From Rhodamnia argentea (taxonomy: Eukaryota; Streptophyta; Magnoliopsida; Myrtales; Myrtaceae), in the NCBI RefSeq assembly GCF_020921035.1, contig NC_063158.1, forward strand, positions 12,630,001 through 12,694,000: DNA of 64,000 bases, given 5' to 3'. How positions within the stretch are numbered: position 1 is the stretch's first letter; each line of letters begins with the position of its first letter. Positions 57,005-64,000 of the stretch are shown here, in pieces. The position numbers and the translations under genes are program-made. The notes under the pieces were generated by a model. It saw nothing but the letters and a program-made list of their open reading frames with translations, ran no database searches and was not told where the DNA came from.

Positions 57005-57708
57005 AGGGAAAATTATCAAAAAATTAAATTAAGTTTATTGTAATTGTGCAAATTCAATTATAAACCTTTTTTTTTTTTTTGGTAATTGAATTCTAAACCT
57101 TTGTATTTGTACCAATTCAATTTATTCGACCATTTTTTGCGGAAATTGTTGACGTGGCATGGCCGGAGGTAATGTGGATAATTTTAAATACTATTTTAGT
57201 ATTTTTTTTAAATTTTGTTTGCTTTTCATTTTTTTTCTTCTCTTTTTCCTTTTCTTTTTCTGTTTTTTTTTTCTTCCTTTCCTTCTTTCTCCAGCCGGTC
57301 ATAGAGGTCCGGCGACTAGCCAAAGGCAAGGGTCGGCGAGGTTGGCCTCGCCAGTGGCTAGTGAGGGGCGAGCTTTGCTAGAGGCTGGTGAGGTCGACCT
57401 CGCCCTTGCTTGTAGCTGGTCCGAGGCTCGGTGACCGGCTAGAGGAAGAAGGAAGGGAAGAAAAAAACAGAAAAGAAAAAAAAGTGAAAGAAAAGACAAA
57501 ATAAGAAAAATAATCCAAAAAATACTGAAATATTATTAAAAGTTGTTAACGTCGGCGTCAATCACACCACTCCAATGATTTTAGGCCATAATTGACCGGA
57601 TAAACTGAATTGGTACAAATGCAAAAGGACTCAATTGGCATAAAAAAAATTATTTATAACTGAATTGACTCAATTGTAATAGATTTAGAGCTTTTTAATA
57701 ATTCTCTT
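57005..57708. mobile_element. MULE-like element, 9-bp target duplication
   Basis: Left flank AGGAATCGG (56996-57004) and right flank AGAAATCGG (57709-57717) match at 8 of 9. Left arm 'agggaaaattatcaaaaaat', 'gtaattgtgcaaattcaatt', 'ttgttgacgtggcatggcc'; right arm in reverse complement 'aagagaattattaaaaagct' and 'cctttttgcatttgtaccaattcag' type sequence. The core has a pyrimidine-rich tract (57180-57290), then GC-rich 'gagggcgagc' words and a mirrored purine tract (57440-57520). Non-coding. Confidence 0.8.
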
Positions 57709-57717
57709 AGAAATCGG

Positions 57718-58444
57718 GATTGGTATCAAGAAGGCTATCGAGAGTGCCCCTCTTCTGATCGACTGGGGCAACCTCCTTCGAGTTATGGTCGAACGAGTCC
57801 GTTTTACTTACTTTTCGACCCGACCGGCGCCTAAACAAAGGGACGATCCGGGAATCCAGTGCCTTTAGATAAAGGCAAAGGTGACAACCTAAGTGTTGTA
57901 GGGAATGATGGTGTAGTGTGCTTTTGAAGACTAATTGCTCTTATCCCTCTGGATGTTGCATACTGTGCGTGGGCTGGCTTAGTGTTATTTTAATGGCATT
58001 CCCACGTCGTGTAAAATGCAGGCAAAACAGTCACCAACAGCACATACGGATGTTTCGTGCTGATTTGTTAAAGTGATCTCGGACCAACATTCCTCTTGTC
58101 CGGGACCAATTTGGCTTTGAGATGCTTCCATTAAAAAATGATGGTTGCCTTGTATGGCGTCGCAAGAGTTTGCTTTCGTGCTCTGTTTCGTGCGCGATGA
58201 AGAAGGATGTCGGACGGTATTGACGATCGGAAGAATGTGACATATAGGGTGATCACGCCACAAAGCAAGGTCCATTTTGTTTTTCGAAAAATTTGTCATT
58301 TTGGAAATATTTTCTAACATTTGGATCGTTTGGGAAAATGAGTCAGAAAATCTCTTCATGGCCAGCCAAAAACCTATCCTTAAATTCTGAAAAGGAGTTG
58401 ACAAGAAATCTTTTCATAATCAGCGGAAAACCTATACTTAAATT
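57718..58444. other. Intergenic, nothing recognised
   Basis: More balanced composition than neighbouring DNA. Minus-strand frames of 70-139 codons occur but show no family signature and overlap transposon-like words near 58270-58444. Confidence 0.4.
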
Positions 58445-58678
58445 GCTCCGTTTGTTTTGTGGAAAATGATTGATTTGGAAAATATTTTTCAAAAAATGAG
58501 CGCTTATATCGCTTACCAAAATGAATAGACAACAAGTATTTTCAGCGTCTAAGTAAATGTTTAGAAACAAATTGTTTTCCGACAATAATTTTCATTGACT
58601 AACTATTTTAAGCGATACATGCGATCATTTTGAGGAAAATATTTTTCAAATCACTCATTTTCCATGAAACCAAAGGAG
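58445..58678. mobile_element. MITE copy, 'ggctccgtttgtt' family (best preserved)
   Basis: Starts gctccgtttgttttgtgg and ends with the inverted ccatgaaaccaaaggag. The interior reads 'aaaatgattgatttggaaaa', 'gcttatatcgcttacc', 'cattgactaactatttta' and 'gcgatcattttgaggaaaa'. The copy is complete at both ends, about 234 bp, non-coding. Confidence 0.75.
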
Positions 58679-59579
58679 TTAGGAAAATGACTTTCTCCTT
58701 TAAAAAAACCAAAGATCATTTTGCAAAAGTAAACCAAATCCCGTGGTGCCGGGCCCCCCAAGACCGAGTCAAGGACCGTTGAAAGCTCGAGCCTAGGACC
58801 ACCGCAACTAGGTCCCAACTCCGACACCCACGATTGAATCTCCCAAAGTCGGGCACGTTCTCCAAGCACTGGGCCTAGGACCCGGCACCCATCCTTATGT
58901 CCCAAGCGCCCATGTGCCGGTCTCTCACACTCGGGACCCCGGTAGCCAAGCCTAGATCCTCGGCGCTTGAGCCAATTCCCTTGACGATGGGCTTGGGACC
59001 TCGGCGCCTCAGCCCAAGTCCCCAGCATCCGTGCTTGGGACCCTCGTGCTCGACAAGTACCCGGCTCTCGTGCCCCGATCGTAAGCGCCCCTTCTCAAGT
59101 CCATCGGTCTCGGAATCCAGGGTCATACCCGAGGCTTTTCCTCAAACGTGTGTTTCATATTTTTCTTACAACAAACGTCAGAAATGACTTCCCATCGCTT
59201 GCAAAATACAACCGCATATGGGGAAATTCAATAGAATAAGTTTATTCGAGAAACTTCTTTCAAGAAAATTTCATTTTTCACGTAACAAATGGAGCCATAA
59301 TCTCCTCTCTCTCTTTTTTCCCTGTCTTGGTGAGACTATGTTTTAATTGGCTTGCTCTGAAATTACGATTGGCTTGATTCATTGTAACGAGAAGATAAAA
59401 TTTCTCTAATTTGGAGCATCTTGAGAAAGGCAATAAACACATCACCGGCGTAGCTTAAAGTCGACAATAAAATTTCTAAAGAGTTGCGCAAAATTTCTAT
59501 AGGGGAATATTTTGTTTTCTAAACCAAGCTGGGCTGCTTGTTTTGGCCTTTCTCTAGGCAGAAAGATTCCTGATTGACT
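58679..59579. other. GC-rich repeat core of unknown type
   Basis: 58740-59110 is built of loosely repeated 'gggacc(t/c)cggcgc', 'gcttggga' and 'agcccaag' words, like the hypervariable core of a TIR element. Its outer parts ('aggaaaatgactttctcc' at 58680 and 'agaaacttctttcaagaaaatttc...aacaaatggagcc' at 59245-59302) look like diverged inverted ends. The GC-rich frames read on either strand are low-complexity and not credible proteins. Confidence 0.4.
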
Positions 59580-60240
59580 TTTTCGTCACAAGTCGGCACA
59601 TCAACGCCATATTTAGCCGTTGTTATTCAACAAATCAAGGAATACTACCACCCAAAATCACAAACCGGGCACATCCATGCCACATTTAACCTGAACTGCT
59701 TTTCAAATCGTAAGAAATTCTAAATCGGGACATCGGTGCCACATTCACTCCAAATACATTTCCGTGTCACAGAAAATCATAAATTAGTATATCCGTGACA
59801 AATATACCCACTATTAGCTTCCGACATATATCCCCGACAAATTGCTGACGTGGAAACGCATGCGGCAAACAACTCAAACATCAGCATGTGATGTGGATCT
59901 GACGTGTTAGACGGGTCTCCTAAACGACGTCGTTTTGGAGAAGCCATATCTATAGAAAATTAACTGAGGTTTGAAAATCTGCTAAGATTTGCTAATTTTT
60001 CATCAAGAGCTCTGGCACGTTTCAAAAATTTGCTAAAATCTCTCTTTCGCCCCAATTTTGCCCTAATATTTAGATAGATTTGTCATGAGTGTATGATTTG
60101 GGATTGTTTTTGACATGAATATTAGGTTAGTGTAAAAGCTGGCAGAGGTGTAAGGTTTGGGATTTTTTTGCGACGTGAAAATTAGTTTGACATAAATGTA
60201 ACAAGTGTATACCAGTTTAGAACTTTTTGTGGTATTAACT
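59580..60240. mobile_element. Decayed MULE-like element related to 19264
   Basis: The left side has repeated 'aaatcgggacatcggtgcc' and 'cataaattagtatatccgtg' units. The right side has the inverse ('gagtgtatgatttggga', 'gaggtgtaaggtttggga', 'gtgtataccagtttagaac'), ending gtggtattaac. This mirrors the subterminal repeats of 19264-19766. No target duplication was found. Confidence 0.5.
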
Positions 60241-61900
60241 TTTGAATTGAACTTAGCATGATATATCCCAGGGACTTCGTAGGCAAGCATCCCCCAAACA
60301 TAGCAAGGTTGATACACATGCAATCGTGTTATGGGTAATCGCAATATTACTCAAACCCCTCTCGATAATTGCCGTCTATTCCTCCTAAAAAAATATCACA
60401 TGTTTTGTCTTCAATGTACCCTCTACCATCATGTTGTGTTTAATCGATATTCCAAGAACTGAATAATTTAATAATAAGCATATTTAACAAGACGCTCTTC
60501 TTCATGACCCATCGTAAAATTATCATATAACGGCCTTAAATTAAGAAGTTGGGCTCGAAACAATAGCTATCGCACGAAATGACAATATTATAATTCAACT
60601 CTGTGTTTCACAATTGACAACATCCGGGCCGAGCGGGCAACCTAAATTCGAGATTATTCGCACATAATTGTCCACGATACTCATTTATACTCACTTAATG
60701 TCATGCATATGGCCTGTAAATATAATGCAAGAGCTGCGTGCTGCCCTCCCTTTTCTCGCTCCCCTAGGGTTAGCGCCGCCGATTGTATTTTTCGAGGGAG
60801 GGAGAGAGCTAGCTTTGCCTCCCTCCCTCCCTTCTCCCCCAAACCCCAACCTCTTCCTCTCATCCGGTTTCGCTCCCTACATGTATATGATCTGTGTTCT
60901 TTCAACATACCGTTGTTGGTGTTATTGCTCGGCGTTGGTGATAGGGACGTCGAACCCGAACGCGCATCGTAAGCCGTTGCATTTGGTATGGGAGCTCTCG
61001 GTATGTGCCCATCATGGACTTTGGTCATCGGCCGTCGCAAGGTTATGGTATCAGATCTACGCTTGGAGGATGAGAATGTGCTTCTACCTGCAGAATTTGC
61101 TTTCCGGTTTTTTTTTTACCGTCTTTTGGGAGTTTGAAAGCATATTATATAACTCTCTCAACTATTAATGAATAGAATCTTCCTTTCAACCGAAAAAACT
61201 ACATTCCAATCCCTAAACTACTTTAAATCAAATTCATTGGGTTCAAGACGGTGGGTTCAACCAATGTCTTCTTCGAGACCCAGCCGACCTGACCGGGACA
61301 CATTTCACTTTCGTATTCCCCCTTTGAATTGATGCAGGGACGTGTTGAATTTCTCGTTTCGAACATTGGTCCGGCCTTCTTTTTCCCTTTTTCCTTTTGG
61401 GTAAGATTCCCCGTAAATAAGAGTCGGAGATTCTCGTTCGCGAATTGAAGTATCTTTCTGAATTATTCCACGTGCCGCCTTCCAAACCCTCAATTCGAAC
61501 TTTTATCTCCTCACTTCACTCGCAGCTGCAAATTTTCTTTGCTTTCAATTACAATATTCTTCTACTTTGCATACCTTTCGGAAAGCTGTGGAAATGCTCA
61601 AGGTCGTACATTCGGGCCAATGAGTTGTCACGTATATTGCTAGAAATCAAAATGAAAAAGGCGTTCAAAGAAAAAGAAAAAGGGGGTTTATGCTCCTTTA
61701 TTCTCTTATTTTTTATATGCTTCGATGAAATTTCGCCCCATAAGAAAAAAAAGGTATAGACGAAATTCCATTTGAGGAGGACACCGTGCGTTTTCCTTCA
61801 TCCTTGTCGGAGGAAACTTCGTCCAATTATGTCTTTGAATTTGTGGGTCACCAGCACCGACATCACTCATCTCTTATTCGCGTGTGATAAATTTATTCAA
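60241..61900. other. Intergenic; no convincing gene
   Basis: 60720-61080 is richer in G+C and C-runs (polypyrimidine 'cctccctccctcccttctcc'). It contains TGGTATCAGATC at 61046-61057, close to a copia primer-binding site, so a retroelement remnant is possible, but no LTR pair or pol domain was found. Frames of 80-166 codons here lack any family signature. Confidence 0.4.
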
Positions 61901-61912
61901 GTTAATTTTTTT

Positions 61913-62275
61913 AAGGACCAAAAGTCCAACATTGGTATTTAATCGAGATTGATTTTTTGACCATAAAAAAATCATAAACCAGTACACTCGTGACAAATTT
62001 GCCTTCTGCTAATTTCCTTTAAATTTTACCATCAAATTGATGAGTTGGATGACACTTGGTAATTGACGGGTACACCAATTTGGGATTTTTACTCCCCTCT
62101 ATATATCAATTTGGAGTTTTCCGTGCTAATAACTCAATTTAACAAAAATCAACGGAGAGTAAATTTATCACGGGTGTATCGGTTTAGAATTTTTTTATGG
62201 TCAAAAAACCAATCTCGGGTAAATATCAGTTTACGGTTTTTTATTAAAAATTTAGTTTATGATGTTAATCCATTA
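61913..62275. mobile_element. MULE-like MITE remnant related to 19264
   Basis: 'ataaaaaaatcataaaccag', 'tacactcgtgacaaatttgcc' at the left, and 'taaatttatcacgggtgtatc', 'ttttttatggtcaaaaaacc', 'gatgttaatcc' at the right, match the arms of the element at 19264 in inverted orientation. The left end is missing. Confidence 0.55.
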
Positions 62276-62356
62276 TTTTACTGAAAAGAGATATATAAAG
62301 AAAAAATTTGTGGGAATGGGTAAACGGCAAACGTCAATTTACTCCCTTTTTTTTTT

Positions 62357-63924
62357 GGGCAAATGCCATCAAAAATCCCGAACTATGCTCATTATGACAC
62401 ATTTACCCCAAATTTTTTTTTGTGACACTAAAAACCCCAAACTTCTATCACTGTGACACATCCACCCTCTATTAGGGTTCTGTTAAAAATCTCCGTTAAA
62501 ATCTGATGTGGCAATGACGTGGCGCCACATCATATTTTTTTTAAAAACCAAAAATTAAAAACACTGTTCATTATTGTAGTTATTGTTCAAAGCCACTGTT
62601 CATTGTCTTCAACCTCGCATCCCTCGGCCAAAGCTCTTTCGGAGCTCGTTCCCACTACCCACTGTCGCCGATGAGGTGCCATCGCCGGAGGGGGCGGCAG
62701 AGGTTGCCGGCCCTGGGCTAGGGTGGCCGGGGCTCGCCAGCCCCAGGCAAGGGTACGCGAGGCTTGCCCAGATCTGGGCAGAGATTTTGCGCTGGACTTA
62801 GCTTGGCCTCGAACTGATTTCTTTCCTTTTACTCATACCTTTTCTCTCTCATCGTCCATTGACCATAAGATTGAACTAAAATTTCCATGGAGGTTCTGAT
62901 TGCAATTTGGAGATGATCCATCATTGAGATTGCATTTGATTCGCAAAGAGGTCATTCATGGAGAAAAAGGGGACTGATTTAGGTTGCATCTGGTGGGATA
63001 GGAGGAGGATGTCGAACCACTTCTCCGGGAAATCGAAGTCGTTCAACAACTTGTTGGAAGTGAATCTGCTGGTGAGCAGTGCGAGGGATCTAGAAAAGCT
63101 AGAGCACCCGTTCAACAAGAAGCGGCGGATCATTCGCTGGTCCAAGAACTTCTCTCTCCTGTCCGCTAAGTCGATGCCCTTCTTCCCCCTCAGCGAAGAG
63201 GACGACGATGCGCCCGATCATTGCGAAGGGGAAGACGGCGGTAGCGACGGAGACGACGAGAAAGGCAAGGCCATCGCGGGCCGCCATGGGAGGAAGCGCA
63301 GTCTGTTCAAGTCCTCGAACTACTTCGCACTGTTAGATCTACACAAGGAGGACAAGGAAGACGACAAGGAGAAGGAAGAAGATGGAGGAAATCAAGTGCT
63401 GGTGCTTGGCTTCTCTGACCCTAAGGTGAGGCTTTTGGATTTTTTTTTTCGTCAGAAGGTTTCTGGATTTGGTTCTGCTGATAATGGTTGGAGGTGCGAT
63501 TTTGCGTCGTTTGATTACCTAGGGCTAGCGAGGCCTCGTCCGGGGTTGGCGAGCGCCGGCCACCCTAGCCCAGGGCCGGTGACCTCTGGCGCCCCCTCCG
63601 TCGATGGCGCCTCATCGACGACAGTGGGCAGCGGCGAACGAGCTCCGGAAGAGCTTTGGCTGAGGGATGCGAGGTTGAAGATGATGAACAGTGGCGATGA
63701 ACAGTAACTCAACGATGAACAGTATTTTTAATTTTTTGTTTTTAAAAAAATATCTGATGTGACGTCACGTCATTGCCACATCAGATTTTAACAGAGATTT
63801 TTAACAGCATAGAGGATAGATGTGTCACTATGATAGAAGTTTGGGATTTTTAATGTCACAAAAAAAAATTTGGGGTAAATGTGTCACAACGAAGATAGTT
63901 CGGGGTTTTTTATGGCATTTGCCC
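62357..63924. mobile_element. Pack-MULE-like element with long inverted arms and captured exon
   Basis: The left end GGGCAAATGCCAT is exactly inverted at the right end (ATGGCATTTGCCC at 63912-63924). The arms remain inverted for about 400 bp each, first through 'tatgctcattatgacac', 'tgtgacac', 'gttaaaatctgatgtggca', then through a GC-rich part ('ccgatgaggtgccatcgccgg'). A 14-bp direct repeat AACGTCAATTTACT flanks it (62330-62343 and 63936-63949). Poly-T tracts separate it from the ends, so the exact duplication length is uncertain. Between the arms (about 62810-63430) is unique, coding-like DNA. Similar arms occur in the element at 8388. Confidence 0.8.
62958..63427 (+). pseudogene. Captured coding exon of an unidentified host gene
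   Basis: A frame opening MEKKGTDLGCIWWDRRRMSN runs about 157 codons. It has a basic segment (FNKKRRIIRWSKNFS), an acidic one (EEDDDAPDHCEGEDGG), and ends DKEKEEDGGNQVLVLGFSDPK. There AAG is followed by GTGAGG, a good splice donor, and the sequence becomes intron-like and then transposon arm. It thus has the form of a 5' leader plus first exon and donor lifted from a gene. No stop interrupts it, and codon composition is unlike the flanks. The protein family is not one I recognise, and no function is proposed. The open frame that continues to 63707 is read-through into the right arm. Confidence 0.55.
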
Positions 63925-64000
63925 TTTTTTTTTTTAACGTCAATTTACTATTTACCAATAAAATAATTAAACAAACAAAAAGGAGAAATGAAGAGAAAGT
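63925..64000. other. Window end, AT-rich flank
   Basis: Poly-T tract, the second AACGTCAATTTACT copy, and AT-rich sequence. Nothing else can be seen before the window ends. Confidence 0.6.

Noticed and set aside
58651..59187. GC-rich frames of 83-125 codons on both strands
   Set aside because: Low-complexity products of repeated 'gggacctcggcgc' words; similar length on both strands shows they come from composition.
61046..61057. Primer-binding-site-like TGGTATCAGATC
   Set aside because: No LTR boundary upstream, no repeated LTR downstream and no pol domain; insufficient for a retroelement call.
60668..61168. 166-codon plus-strand frame
   Set aside because: No domain, low-complexity proline and leucine stretches, mixed with polypyrimidine repeats; probably chance.

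Overview
The window is plant nuclear DNA, most likely from a woody eudicot. The evidence is multi-exon genes with GT-AG introns, type I MADS-box genes, a plastid-DNA insertion, and AT-rich intergenic sequence packed with DNA transposons. Species cannot be fixed from sequence alone; Myrtales is only a guess. I saw no CRISPR array, rRNA or tRNA gene.

Region by region: a MADS-box relic (about 0.3-0.5 kb) is followed by a complete six-exon minus-strand gene for the GINS subunit SLD5 (2184-6227), with an E2F-type site upstream. From 7 to 25 kb lies a TE-rich tract holding two tandemly duplicated, intronless type I (M-alpha, AGL62-like) MADS genes of 178 codons each (10667-11203 and 22561-23097). 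The duplicated flanks can be aligned, and the two copies have gained different transposons since duplication. This tract also holds a probable solo LTR (about 17.2-18.6 kb) and a plastid-derived insert (about 20.7-20.9 kb). A 4,989-bp Ty1/copia element (24864-29852) with perfect 5-bp target duplication and non-canonical LTR ends sits at the edge of the second duplication unit. From 30 to 42 kb is transposon-rich DNA without a convincing gene.

A 12-exon minus-strand gene for serine palmitoyltransferase subunit LCB1 occupies 42207-47801. A cation/H+ exchanger of the CHX family (two exons, minus strand) occupies 52623-55109. Each carries a single one-base deletion that breaks an otherwise intact frame. 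The last 9 kb are again transposons, ending in a Pack-MULE-like element (62357-63924) with long inverted arms around a captured, intronic-donor-bearing coding exon.

The genes do not form a pathway: SLD5 acts in replication initiation, LCB1 in sphingolipid synthesis, CHX in endomembrane or plasma-membrane ion exchange, and the MADS proteins are probably reproductive transcription factors. The most informative layer is the mobile DNA. At least five non-autonomous MULE-like elements have recognisable 9-bp target duplications. Others are hAT-like (8 bp) or Harbinger-like (TTA), and several contain fragments that look like captured host genes.
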